A stretch of DNA of 64,000 nt from Nitrospira sp. (GCA_029865225.1 JAOUHJ010000004.1:1-64000); one strand, 5' to 3'. Counted from the first letter of the stretch, positions 39,462 to 49,325 are shown. A program made the numbers and translations. Notes: generated by a model from the sequence alone, not told the origin.

Positions 39462-39785
39462 TCATCGTTTTGTGAAGGTCAGAGGGCCATACGAAATGGC
39501 GCCCCAGATTGAACGGCTTGGTCCGTGCCGGAGTCGCATGCGCGCTCGCATCAGCACCTGCCGCAAGCGCTGATCGTCGGTCTTCGTCGTCTGGCGCATC
39601 CAGAGCACGAGAGGAATCGTGCTAAGGATCAGCCCAAGCGAGACGTACCCGCTCACGAGGTAGTACAGCCAGACCGACAGCAAGAGGGTCAGACCGCCGA
39701 TGAGAATCAGTGGCACGATCGGCACGCCGCCCAACATCGCGGGTCTCGTGCAGCCGGTAAAAATGGGGTCGCGAAAGCCGTCCAT
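39462..39785 (-). CDS. virB3: VirB3-like protein
   Basis: DPIFTGCTRPAMLGGVPIVPLILIGGLTLLLSVWLYYLV. Confidence 0.9.
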   Translation of the reverse strand: MDGFRDPIFTGCTRPAMLGGVPIVPLILIGGLTLLLSVWLYYLVSGYVSLGLILSTIPLVLWMRQTTKTDDQRLRQVLMRARMRLRHGPSRSIWGAISYGPLTFTKR

Positions 39786-39786
39786 G

Positions 39787-40134
39787 TTAGTTGATCAACC
39801 AGGCTGCGATCCCCGCAGCGCCGCCCACCAAGATGCCGCCGATCACGACGTTACTCACGTCGGACCATTGGGCATGGCTGAACGCCATCTTGAAGCCCGC
39901 CCACATGATGGCGACGGTAAAGAGGGTCACCGCCACACTGGTCAACACGGTTTGCACGTTCTGCATCACGCTATTGACCTTGGTGATCTGGGCCCAAGCC
40001 GGGTTCGATTCCAACAGGACTGCCACCCCGAGGAGCCAGGAAGCGGCAGCGATCAGATGCCCATTCCTCCGATTGACCCCTGTCCCTAGCGTACTGTCCT
40101 TAGTTACGCCCACCTCCGTCATGACCTTCTCCAT
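39787..40134 (-). CDS. virB2: VirB2/TrbC pilin-like protein
   Basis: Signal peptide ending PAWAQ, two TM helices; start MEKVMTEV at 40134. Confidence 0.85.
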   Translation of the reverse strand: MEKVMTEVGVTKDSTLGTGVNRRNGHLIAAASWLLGVAVLLESNPAWAQITKVNSVMQNVQTVLTSVAVTLFTVAIMWAGFKMAFSHAQWSDVSNVVIGGILVGGAAGIAAWLIN

Positions 40135-40613
40135 CTTTCCTTCCTTTCTGTGAAGTGGCCTCTGTAGCCAGTTTTCAGAGCCTTCTGTGCTTGCAATACT
40201 CGCCAAACGGGGGTGACATGTAGTGAGGTTCAGTTTTTAGTGCAAGCCTGTTGGAACTACGTAGCTGCGTCGATCATGTGAGTGAAGTGGTATAGCGAGA
40301 ACAGAGAGGCATGCCGGTGTGGTGATGGCAGAGAGGGTGTTCTCCCCCATCGAACGGTCAGTTCGCACTGCTTTCTGAGGCTGAATGAGGCAGCGGACGC
40401 TGCCTATACGGTTCAGCAGACCAAAAAATAGTTAACCCCCAGGGTACGGGGCAGTAGCGTTGTTGTCTGAAGGAAAGAATGAGATGCGCATGGACACGTG
40501 ACAGTGCCGAGAGTCGCTAGGGGCACCTCTCGTGCTCGGTAGGCAATTCCAGCATTCAGCCAAAAGTTGTCCTTGCTAAATGTCTCGTTGGCAGGGGAGC
40601 TTACAAGGCTACT

Positions 40614-41219
40614 TCACCATCCTTCAACATCAGTTACCAATACCTCTTTCTCGAGCAAGCGATCCCGCTCTTCCAACGAATACTGATAGCCTGGATCAAG
40701 TGCCAATGCATTGTTAAAATAATGCACTGCTTCAGAAACCCGTCCGAGTTTACGCAGGCATACCCCTTTGTTGTGATAGACTACTGCCCTCCTACTATCA
40801 ATTTGCAATGAAGCATCATATAGCTGAAGTGCTTCTTCATACTGTCCTATGTCAAATAGAACATTTGCCCATTCATTGAGAGCTGGCGCATATCCCGGAT
40901 CAAGACCCAAGGCCACCCGAAAGGCAGCAATTGCAGCCTGAGGTTGGCCAAGATCGCGACGGACCAATCCCAGGTTACCCCAACACATCGGATTCCACGG
41001 TTCCAACCGTAGAGCTATGTTGAAGCAAGCAAGGGCATAGACAAAATTTCGATATGTCCAGGCAACGTTGCCCAGCCCTCGCCACACGTCAGCGCAATCC
41101 GGGTGCCCAATGGTTCTTTCGAGAAAAAACCAATGGGCATCTTCAAGCTTCCCAGCCCGCCATGCTTCATAACCCGGCATAAGTGTGGGATCACTTGGGG
41201 GCCAATCGTTCCACTGCAT
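40614..41219 (-). CDS. TPR-repeat protein (RiPP-like operon)
   Basis: Repeated ALxLDPGYAPALNEWANVLFDIGQYEEALQLYDASLQID units. Confidence 0.85.
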   Translation of the reverse strand: MQWNDWPPSDPTLMPGYEAWRAGKLEDAHWFFLERTIGHPDCADVWRGLGNVAWTYRNFVYALACFNIALRLEPWNPMCWGNLGLVRRDLGQPQAAIAAFRVALGLDPGYAPALNEWANVLFDIGQYEEALQLYDASLQIDSRRAVVYHNKGVCLRKLGRVSEAVHYFNNALALDPGYQYSLEERDRLLEKEVLVTDVEGW

Positions 41220-41228
41220 AGGAATCTG

Positions 41229-41888
41229 TTATATTTCGTGAGCCAATCGGTAGCACCCAGCCAGCATCGTCATGCGCTCTCCCGCAATCAATGCGGGGCG
41301 CAGGTGGGCCTGATCTGCTCCGTTCAAGATGACAATTCGGTTGGATAACCCTGTGATACGTACTACTAGCTCACTTGCAGTACTATCACCACGAAAAACA
41401 TGCAATTGTAGTCCCGCTGTGGGTTGTGTGCCAGACATCCAAGTAGTTTGAAGATATGTTAGCAAGCCAATCCGACATGCTTCTCTCTTGTCACAATGTT
41501 CTCCCATATGGTGACCTGGGCCATCGTAATATGTATAACAACTTGCGCTCCAGGATGGTGTGAGTCGGTAGCCTGTAACATATTCCAAATAGTTAATGAC
41601 AGAAACTGACGAAAGAAAATTCCGTGCTTGTGACCCTAGATGTGCTCGTATATTGTCCTGGGAGATTTCTCCAGGGCACCGTTCTGAAATCAGACTCCAG
41701 CTTGCAATCTCTCGCTGTACACAAGCCTCTTCTAAAAGCTTTGCATGCGTATTAAGGTCGAGAGCGGGGGGGCCAAGTACAGCAGCACCTCGTTCTTCAA
41801 ACTCAATTCGATGCCGAGCTCGCAATGAAGGATCGGCAATAAGCCCAACCTCCGTGCCCATCGCCCAGCTCTGAGGAAGCTGAGTCAT
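41229..41888 (-). CDS. 2OG-Fe(II) dioxygenase-like protein
   Basis: Double-stranded beta-helix-like motifs HMGEHCDKR (HxD) ... NGADQAHLRPALIAGERMTM (distal H and R). Confidence 0.6.
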   Translation of the reverse strand: MTQLPQSWAMGTEVGLIADPSLRARHRIEFEERGAAVLGPPALDLNTHAKLLEEACVQREIASWSLISERCPGEISQDNIRAHLGSQARNFLSSVSVINYLEYVTGYRLTPSWSASCYTYYDGPGHHMGEHCDKREACRIGLLTYLQTTWMSGTQPTAGLQLHVFRGDSTASELVVRITGLSNRIVILNGADQAHLRPALIAGERMTMLAGCYRLAHEI

Positions 41889-43127
41889 AATTGTGCTACC
41901 TCTAGCGCAAATTGGTTTAGCAGAATAGCGCCGATCGTTGTCGGTTTTGCATGCTGTTGTAGTATTACGTTAGCCTGGATCACATTTTTCCTTTGCCGCT
42001 CATAAATGGTCCGGAAAGTCTCACCTGTCTGAAATTGATCCTCAAGTCGCCGATAGTATCGGCATACATTAAGAAAGGCATGTACACCATCCAGAAGCCC
42101 TTGTATCGGCCGCAAATCTGATCGCCAAGGTGACACAAAACTCGCAGCGTCGGCTTCGGGATTGCGTGCGACTACTATTGAGTCGTACCACCGAAAGATA
42201 TTCATTCGAACATGACTTGATTCATGGCACAGCAAGTCACCCAAACACTCAACATCTTCAACGCTCAAAAAGACTGTTCCAGGTAACTCAGGCGGGCTAT
42301 GACTACGCGAGTAGCTGCGATGCCTAAGAATACAGAATGCTTTGATGTGGCGACTTAGAGCATGGAAGGCAAGTGGCCAAATTCGCTTCAGAAGTTTCAG
42401 CGCAGCTTCGACGCGTTGGACCCCTATTGCGATCTCTTCTTGCGCTGCTGGCTCAAAGGCAGATAGCGTGGGAGCAATTTCTGCTATCTCGTTGAGCACA
42501 GGGATTCCCCCTGCATGAGGCAAGGCCCTGAGTCTTGGATGTTTGAAGTCTTCTGGCAGCTTACTCCCATCATTAATAAGTGTTAGGCTCAATCCGTCAC
42601 TCCAAACGAAGCGGGTTTTACCCTCGCTTTCGACCACTGCGAGTGTGACAGCAGGCTCATCATTTCGCAGCATAGCATTAAGATGAGGTAGGTACAGTGG
42701 GCCACCGAAGAACAAGGAAGGAGGCAATACAAAAGTAGCATCGGGTAGTGCGGGGTGATGAATCATGTGCCGAACACCGAGCAGAAATCGCTTATTTACG
42801 CTTGTACAATCACCCTCCCTTTGATCGATATTAGGCGCGGTATCAATCTCTGCTAAGGGTGTTGAGAACAAACAGGAGAGGCAATCTCGAGGCACATTAT
42901 CAAGAATAGCCCTGATGCGATTCGCGAGCTGAAGCTCACTTTTATCCATTCTATTTTTGTCAATCTCGGATAAGAGGTGCTCCCGTAATCGTTCTGCACG
43001 TGCTAAGGCGGAATATCCCAATAGCAGGTCGACAGTGCTTCCTGGAGCAGATGGGTAGCATAGACCATCACAGTCTGTCAGCATATCCCTTTCAAAGGCA
43101 GTTCCCACGCTTGCGCCAGAAGTCATT
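41885..43127 (-). CDS. HExxH-type putative peptide-modification protein (alphaKG-HExxH hydroxylase-like)
   Basis: GDLLCHESSHVRMNIFRW (HESSH) in a ~410-aa protein next to a SPASM radical SAM gene; ATGA overlap with next gene. Confidence 0.65.
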
Positions 43128-43142
43128 TTTCCACTTCTCGAT

Positions 43143-44735
43143 TCATGCTTTAACCTCGAGTACCTTGCTTGGGAGGGGAATAAAATCGTGCGAGAAATGT
43201 ACCCCTTCATTATTGAAATAATTGCAAGCATTCAAATGGTCGAATGCGATTGGATCAAAGGACAACCAGCGCATTAAATAGGGGTAGAGTGTTTTATAAA
43301 AAGAGCATTCCGGAGTTCGATGTTGCACTGTGCCGTAACGTTCCCAAGCCTGAGCGGAACATCCGGACTGACATAGCTGTCGATAATTACAACTGCCGCA
43401 TCCTTCAAGCCCTGCCGGACGGCGCTCTCGAATCTGCTGCATTACGTCATTACATCGTGAGGGTTGTGACAATCTAACCAAGCCTTCATCAAAGATGTTT
43501 CCCAGCTTAAGTCCTGGAGATTGCGTGGCCCTACCACACGGATAGATATCGCCATTGGCGGCAACTGCCTGGAAAGTATCTCCTGCTCCACAGTGAGTCC
43601 GCATACAGCGCGTCCGTCGTTGCTTACTAGTCAGAAAATCGCACATGCTGCGAACATTGTCCTCGAGCAACGGCAGTTTGTTATCAACGATATGACCCAT
43701 CAGTCTTTTGACAAAAGTAATTACTTCTTCTTGACTTAAACCAATGACATTCCAATTCTTTCTCGCATCCCCTAGATATGCCACTGGATTCAATCGAAAT
43801 CCATAGATACCAAGATCCAGCATAGTATTAGCCAACGAAACAGGGTCATTTATATTGGATTGATTCAGCACGACTAGACCGCCAAATGGCACACTGAATC
43901 GATGCAGAAGAGTAATTCCTTTGACAACTTTACTATATGATTCGCGCCCATTTAGTTGTGGGCGACTCAAATTCTGGCTAGATACGCTACCGTCAAGAGA
44001 GATACCAATACGGATATCTTCATCTTTTAGCCACTGAACCCGTTCCTCATTTAGCAACGTGGCATTGGTCTGCACACTGACAAAGAGTCTTCTATTACCT
44101 CGTAAGGGATGATTCCGAATGTACTTGACCGTATCCTTCATCAGTTCATATTTAAGAAAAGGCTCCCCTCCAGCAAACTCGAAAGCTAGCGTATCTGTCT
44201 CTCTCATGGCAAATGCAAGGTCTATAGTTTTTTGAGCAATATTACTATTCATGGCAGGCATGGATGAATTGGCCCCTGCAAGGCAATACGGACAGGCAAG
44301 ATTACACTTTTCAGTGATCAGCAGTTCAATCAGGTTCCCCTCATCATAATTAGGTCCATCTGCAAACATCCGATGATCTACAGCCGAATGTCCATTGATG
44401 GTCAACAACCCGCGGCGATAGAGATGTGCAACAAAGTCGAGTACTCTGTCAGTACACAAGTATGGTGACAAGTTATGGCGTAACCAGCCAAATGACTTAC
44501 CGTTAAGCTGGCTGAACCACTGCGACTCACTTTCACTAAGAAACGCCCATGCTGTATTCTCAGGGTGAATTACAAGCATCTCACCTTCTAGGTTTTCAAG
44601 TACGATACCTTCCGTCCCAAGCTCAGTCTCGTCACTCAGGCTGAGAAGACCGAATGGTTCATAATATCTACCGTGAGCAACGGCTAAATATTTACTTTCT
44701 ACACTGTCTCGATAAGGTCGGCTGAAGTACTTCAT
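43143..44735 (-). CDS. Radical SAM/SPASM peptide maturase
   Basis: LLITEKCNLACPYCLAGANSS (CxxxCxxC); SPASM CGAGDTFQAVAANGDIYPCGR...GLEGCGSCNYRQLCQSGCSAQ. Confidence 0.92.
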   Translation of the reverse strand: MKYFSRPYRDSVESKYLAVAHGRYYEPFGLLSLSDETELGTEGIVLENLEGEMLVIHPENTAWAFLSESESQWFSQLNGKSFGWLRHNLSPYLCTDRVLDFVAHLYRRGLLTINGHSAVDHRMFADGPNYDEGNLIELLITEKCNLACPYCLAGANSSMPAMNSNIAQKTIDLAFAMRETDTLAFEFAGGEPFLKYELMKDTVKYIRNHPLRGNRRLFVSVQTNATLLNEERVQWLKDEDIRIGISLDGSVSSQNLSRPQLNGRESYSKVVKGITLLHRFSVPFGGLVVLNQSNINDPVSLANTMLDLGIYGFRLNPVAYLGDARKNWNVIGLSQEEVITFVKRLMGHIVDNKLPLLEDNVRSMCDFLTSKQRRTRCMRTHCGAGDTFQAVAANGDIYPCGRATQSPGLKLGNIFDEGLVRLSQPSRCNDVMQQIRERRPAGLEGCGSCNYRQLCQSGCSAQAWERYGTVQHRTPECSFYKTLYPYLMRWLSFDPIAFDHLNACNYFNNEGVHFSHDFIPLPSKVLEVKA

Positions 44736-44736
44736 A

Positions 44737-45897
44737 TTATTGTCTTCCTAATCCGCTACCCTCTATGGATCTAATGTTCAGGATCCAACCTGAATCATTG
44801 GCGTCCATACCTTTCCAGATTCCGCCCTTAGTCACAGGCAAGCGAGAAGTAGATGCAATATGCTGAGTGAGTTTGCTGCCCATTCCAACAAATTGTACAA
44901 ATTTCTGATCATAGTGCAGGCTTACGCCAGCACTTTCATACGTAACGCGACCACCTGGAAACAGACCACAGCCATGATCAGCTGTTACTAACAGTGGGCA
45001 ACTTAAATGCCGCAGTATTTCTTGGGTATCATGTGGCCAATATTGTAAAAGTACCGAGGCATAGCGGTGGGCTAGCATCGTTGTAGCAGGGCAATCGAAT
45101 CTACATGGAAAATGCTGGATAATTTCCCAGCCGAAATAGCGCGCGAAGATATTAGTGGTCCATTCGAGATCCTGAACGCCCTCCACCGCTCCAGACGCAG
45201 ATTGAGCCAGAAGCATAAGGCCAACGTCTCCTTCATAACTAGCAGCAGCAATCGGCCAGCGGCTTTCAAAGGCCTCGCAGCAGCAGAGCGGGTAGCCGAG
45301 CAGTCTTCCTAAAAAGCCTTCCCATCCAAATAATTGACACAACCAAGCCATCAACACTGTTTGTTCGTCTGCGGCAATCAAAAGTCCGCGCCATGCTCCT
45401 GAACCTGCGCATGCATTGCCTACCTGTCTCATGCGATTACTATAGCCACCTTTACATGAATCGGATTGTGGTAGGAATTGATGCGGGCTTAATAACGTAA
45501 AATAATTCCGTGACCGAACGAAGCACGCCAGGGCAGTCAAGCTTCGCTCATCACCGTGAATCAGGCCTAAAGGTTTAGCGCCGGCGAATACAAGACGAAT
45601 TTGGGGTTGTCGCAACCACTCTCCATTCAATCCTGTTCGCCACGCTACTGGGCCAAGCAGCGTTTCATCGTTAAGCGTAACTGACACCTCGGCTGATGGT
45701 GGCAATAGAGATTTAGGCACATGATCAGATTCCCAGTGCCACCTACGAAGTGCCGACACCGGATCGTTCTTCAGCAAATGTCGTACGTTATCAGAGTAAC
45801 AGGCTGCCTCAACAAAAGTATGAAGCAGCCTGCCAGCCCACTCTGACCAGGTTTTCCCCGTAGCATTCGATAAGACCATGTGATTCATCCATTGCAC
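44737..45897 (-). CDS. DUF483-like Cys-motif protein of the RiPP-like operon
   Basis: LLGYPLCCCEAFESRWP ... QHFPCRFDCPATTMLAHRYA. Confidence 0.5.
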   Translation of the reverse strand: MQWMNHMVLSNATGKTWSEWAGRLLHTFVEAACYSDNVRHLLKNDPVSALRRWHWESDHVPKSLLPPSAEVSVTLNDETLLGPVAWRTGLNGEWLRQPQIRLVFAGAKPLGLIHGDERSLTALACFVRSRNYFTLLSPHQFLPQSDSCKGGYSNRMRQVGNACAGSGAWRGLLIAADEQTVLMAWLCQLFGWEGFLGRLLGYPLCCCEAFESRWPIAAASYEGDVGLMLLAQSASGAVEGVQDLEWTTNIFARYFGWEIIQHFPCRFDCPATTMLAHRYASVLLQYWPHDTQEILRHLSCPLLVTADHGCGLFPGGRVTYESAGVSLHYDQKFVQFVGMGSKLTQHIASTSRLPVTKGGIWKGMDANDSGWILNIRSIEGSGLGRQ

Positions 45898-45900
45898 AGG

Positions 45901-46608
45901 CTAACGCTTAACGCGAAAGCCTCGTATGGTCATATCAACAGGACCCGTTGCCGGAATGGCAACTTTCCCACCATCGGGCAAAGTAACATTGACAAGGGTA
46001 TTATCTATACGTGATTTGGGATCGAAATTAGCATGTCCTCCTCCATTGACGAATCCTGGCGGCCCAGAGTTCACATGCGAACCGGCTCTCCCGACATCTC
46101 CAAGGTTGAATCGACTAGCAGGATCGAAATTAGCATGTCCTCCCCCATTGACGAATCCCGGCGGCCCAGAGTTCACATGCACACCCGCTCTTCCGACATC
46201 TCCAAGGTTGAATCGACTAGCAGGATCGAAATTAGCATGTCCTCCCCCATTGACGAATCCCGGCGGTCCTGAGTTGACATGCACACCCGCTCTTCCGACA
46301 TCTCCAAGGTTGAATCGACTAGCAGGATCGAAATTAGCATGTCCTCCCCCATTGACGAATCCCGGCGGTCCTGAGTTGACATGCACACCTGCCGGATTAC
46401 GGTTACCAAGAATCGATGCAACCTCCCTAGCAGCCTGAGCCGCAATAATATTACTTAGGTCTGCCACAGTTAGATCACTTATTTTTGTATTGGCAGCTAA
46501 TGCGGAGGGCTGAATTTGTGGCGTTTCTATCGGTGGGACATTCGCTTGTTGAGGATTTACTTGCGGAGAATCTTTTGGGTTTTGCTTGTCCCTATCTGGC
46601 ATAACCAA
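45901..46608 (-). CDS. Putative multi-core RiPP precursor (235 aa)
   Basis: Leader-like ISDLTVADLSNIIAAQAARE then repeated VHVNSGPPGFVNGGGHANFDPASRFNLGDVGRAG; immediately upstream of the maturase operon. Confidence 0.75.
   Translation of the reverse strand: MVMPDRDKQNPKDSPQVNPQQANVPPIETPQIQPSALAANTKISDLTVADLSNIIAAQAAREVASILGNRNPAGVHVNSGPPGFVNGGGHANFDPASRFNLGDVGRAGVHVNSGPPGFVNGGGHANFDPASRFNLGDVGRAGVHVNSGPPGFVNGGGHANFDPASRFNLGDVGRAGSHVNSGPPGFVNGGGHANFDPKSRIDNTLVNVTLPDGGKVAIPATGPVDMTIRGFRVKR
46021..46393 (-). repeat. 102-bp tandem repeats (about 3.7 units) inside the precursor gene
   Basis: ATCGAAATTAGCATGTCCTCC recurs at 46021, 46123, 46225, 46327 (exact 102-bp period). Confidence 0.97.
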
Positions 46609-47113
46609 CTCCTTTCATTTATGTGAGTGATGCGGACTTTGTCGCATCCGCCTCTTAGTACCTAAGCAATTTACATTCCACTAGTAGAGCTATGCCTTTG
46701 TACGAGACTGAAGCGCCCAATTGATTGAATTTTAGAGATAATGTGGGGGGACGATCATCGACTCGACTGTGTAGTAACATTGAACATCACTGAATATCTG
46801 AATCTGATTAGATACACGGTTGAATCTATTTAGATTCAATAAGTGTCCCGGATCAAAGTGTAAGGCAAGCGAGGGAATACTGAAAGGCTCGTTAATTTCT
46901 GTCTTCAGGACAACCACAAATTCAAATGGCCAACGCTCACGTCTCCGCAGCATGCAGTGTGATGCTCTTGGCTTGAAATGTTAAGGATGCATTACCCTCA
47001 CTGCGGTTATTCACCAAGACATACGCTTTTCGTTCCTGTCGCATTGCCTTTCTTTACAAGCTCCACGGTGACCTTCCCCCGATTTCACAGACACCTGTAT
47101 AAGGAGGAACAGG

Positions 47114-47428
47114 ATGAAATCGGAGGACAGTATGAGCACCAAGACCAGACGGCAGTATACGGAAGAGTTTAAGACTGAAGCCGTGCGGTTGGTCCGAGAC
47201 TCGGCACGACCGGTTGCACAAGTAGCCAGAGATCTGGGGATTGCCGACCATCTCCTCTATCGCTGGCGGGCCGAGCAGCAACAGGCCGAAAACCAGGGCC
47301 ATACACGCCAGTCAATGCGTGCAGAACAGGAAGAACTCGCCCGGTTGAGACGAGAGAATGCCATCTTGAAGCAGGAGCGGGATTTTTTAAAGCGTGCGGC
47401 GGCGTTCTTCGCGAAGGAGTCGCGATGA
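47114..47428 (+). CDS. IS3-family transposase OrfA
   Basis: RRQYTEEFKTEAVRLVRDSARPVAQVARDLGIADHLLYRW + leucine zipper. Confidence 0.93.
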   Translation: MKSEDSMSTKTRRQYTEEFKTEAVRLVRDSARPVAQVARDLGIADHLLYRWRAEQQQAENQGHTRQSMRAEQEELARLRRENAILKQERDFLKRAAAFFAKESR

Positions 47429-48288
47429 GATATCGAGTGATCCAGGAGTACGACCGTCGCTATCCCATCCGCTTGATGTGCCGTGCCCTCGCCGTCTCGG
47501 CGGCCGGCTATTACGCATGGCGGTCACGGCCGGAGAGTGCCCGATCCATTCAGACACGGACGCTCCTCTCAGCCATTCGAGTGATCCACCAGCAGTCGCG
47601 GGAAACCTACGGCAGTCCTCGCATCTGGGACGTTCTGGTCAAACAGGGCCACCGTGTTGGCGAGCATCGCGTGGCGCGGCTGATGCGCCACGGCGGCATT
47701 CGGGCGAAGACCATGACGAAGTGGCGCGCCACCACCCAGTCCCCGCATCCGTTCCCGGTGGCCGCGAACACCCTGAATCGGGCCTTCACGGTCGCGGCAC
47801 CCAATCAGGTGTGGGCCGGAGACTTGACCTACGTCTGGACTTTGGAGGGCTGGCTCTATCTGGCCGTCCTGCTGGATTTGTACTCACGCCGAGTGGTGGG
47901 CTGGGCGATGGGGCAGCGGGTAACTGTCGATCTAGCCGAGCAGGCCCTCACGATGGCGCTGGCAACCCGGACTCCCACGGCGGGGCTCCTGCACCACTCG
48001 GATCGCGGTAGTCAGTATGCCGCCACGAGCTATCAGCGCCTGCTCGATGAGTACGGCCTCATCCCCAGCATGAGCCGCAAAGGGAACTGCTGGGATAACG
48101 CCTGCGTTGAGAGCTTCTTCGGGACGTTGAAGCGGGAACTGATTCATCATCGGCAGTACCGGACACGGGAAGAAGCCACTCAGGACATCTTCGAATACAT
48201 CGAAGTGTTCTACAATCGACAGCGTCGGCACTCGACCCTCGGCTATCACTCCCCAGCCGAGTATGAAGCGAGGGCGGCTGTCGCGTAA
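47425..48288 (+). CDS. IS3-family transposase OrfB (DDE integrase)
   Basis: NQVWAGDLTYVWTLEGWLYLAVLLDLYSRRVVGW...HSDRGSQYA...NCWDNACVESFFGTLKRE. Confidence 0.95.
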   Translation: MRYRVIQEYDRRYPIRLMCRALAVSAAGYYAWRSRPESARSIQTRTLLSAIRVIHQQSRETYGSPRIWDVLVKQGHRVGEHRVARLMRHGGIRAKTMTKWRATTQSPHPFPVAANTLNRAFTVAAPNQVWAGDLTYVWTLEGWLYLAVLLDLYSRRVVGWAMGQRVTVDLAEQALTMALATRTPTAGLLHHSDRGSQYAATSYQRLLDEYGLIPSMSRKGNCWDNACVESFFGTLKRELIHHRQYRTREEATQDIFEYIEVFYNRQRRHSTLGYHSPAEYEARAAVA

Positions 48289-48795
48289 CCTGGTGTCCGC
48301 AGAATTGGGGGAAGATCACGGTGTCTCTCCGCATCTCTAGAAGCTCTTCCACAATCCTGGCGTATGGCTCTGCTGGTTTCCTCGCAGCTTCATAGGCCAT
48401 CTTGAGCGGCGTCAGGAGTCGCAGGAAGGTGAACGGAGCCGTGAGCCAATCGACGCTTCGCGTACTCAGGCAGCAATCCCCGCACTATTCCCCATCACCT
48501 TTCCCCTTCACTCTCTTCATTTTCAGTTCCACATCGACGTTTCTTCACTTCCTGATTCGCTTCACTTTTCCGCTTGCGACACTCCGTCTCGGTCCCATCG
48601 CTCTGTTACAGGCGCTTTCATCTGTCATCGTCGGTCGATCGGACTTGTTCCGCCATGAAAGGCCGATGGCCTGCCGCGCACGGATCGTCTGACGCAGCGT
48701 CCGCGCCAGCACAGATCTGTCATGTCCGCCGCTGAGTGCTCATCCGCCCGTGCTGTTTCGGCAGTCCTCGCCCTGTCACCTCCGTTGTCCTGTCC

Positions 48796-48823
48796 TGGCG
48801 CTTCGGTTTCTGCGAAAGCGCCA
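48796..48823. promoter_or_regulatory. Hairpin upstream of the RadC-like gene
   Basis: TGGCGCTT-(12 nt)-AAGCGCCA. Confidence 0.4.
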
Positions 48824-48851
48824 GTTCGTTCAACATGCAGGAGGTGCCACC

Positions 48852-49325
48852 ATGGCCAAACAATCCGTCAACCGACTTCCCGTTCCACAGTTCATTCCAC
48901 GCTACCGGATCACGCTCGTACCGGAAGCTGGGCACAATGCTCCCTGCGGTCTCCTTCGTGATTCCGCCGCGGCGGCTGCCGCGCTGCGCCCATACTTTGC
49001 AGGTCTGGATCGCGAGCAGTTCCTCGTCTGTTGTCTCGACGCCAAGAATGTCAGCATCGGTGTGAACATTGTCTCAATCGGGACACTCACTCTCAGCCTT
49101 GTGCACCCGCGTGAAGTCTTCAAACCGGCTATCCTTCTAAATGCTGCTGCAATAATCGTCGTCCACAATCATCCCTCCGGCGACCCCACGCCGAGCCCTG
49201 AGGATCGGACGCTCACCACACGACTGCGGGAAGCGGGAGAGTTGCTCGGCATCAAGCTCCTCGATCACCTTATTCTCGGTGACGATCGTCTCTATAGTTT
49301 TGCAGATCAGGGCTGGCCGCTGTGA
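48852..49325 (+). CDS. RadC-like JAB/MPN domain protein
   Basis: IIVVHNHPSGDPTPSPEDRTLTTRL; start at ATGGCCAAACAATCC with AGGAGG upstream. Confidence 0.9.
   Translation: MAKQSVNRLPVPQFIPRYRITLVPEAGHNAPCGLLRDSAAAAAALRPYFAGLDREQFLVCCLDAKNVSIGVNIVSIGTLTLSLVHPREVFKPAILLNAAAIIVVHNHPSGDPTPSPEDRTLTTRLREAGELLGIKLLDHLILGDDRLYSFADQGWPL

Larger units (their letters stand above)
47064..48323 (+). mobile_element. IS3-family insertion sequence
   Basis: Imperfect terminal inverted repeats CACGGTGACCTTCCCCCGATT...GACACC / CACCGTGATCTTCCCCCAATT...GACACC around orfA+orfB. Confidence 0.85.

Noticed and set aside
46021-46393. CRISPR array possibility for the regular repeats
   Set aside because: 102-bp units are in-frame coding repeats with no unique spacers, and no cas genes are visible.
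45926-46438. Plus-strand ORF with tandem repeats opposite the precursor
   Set aside because: The repeats are the reverse complement of the 102-bp precursor repeats; the minus frame has the leader, RBS context and operon context.
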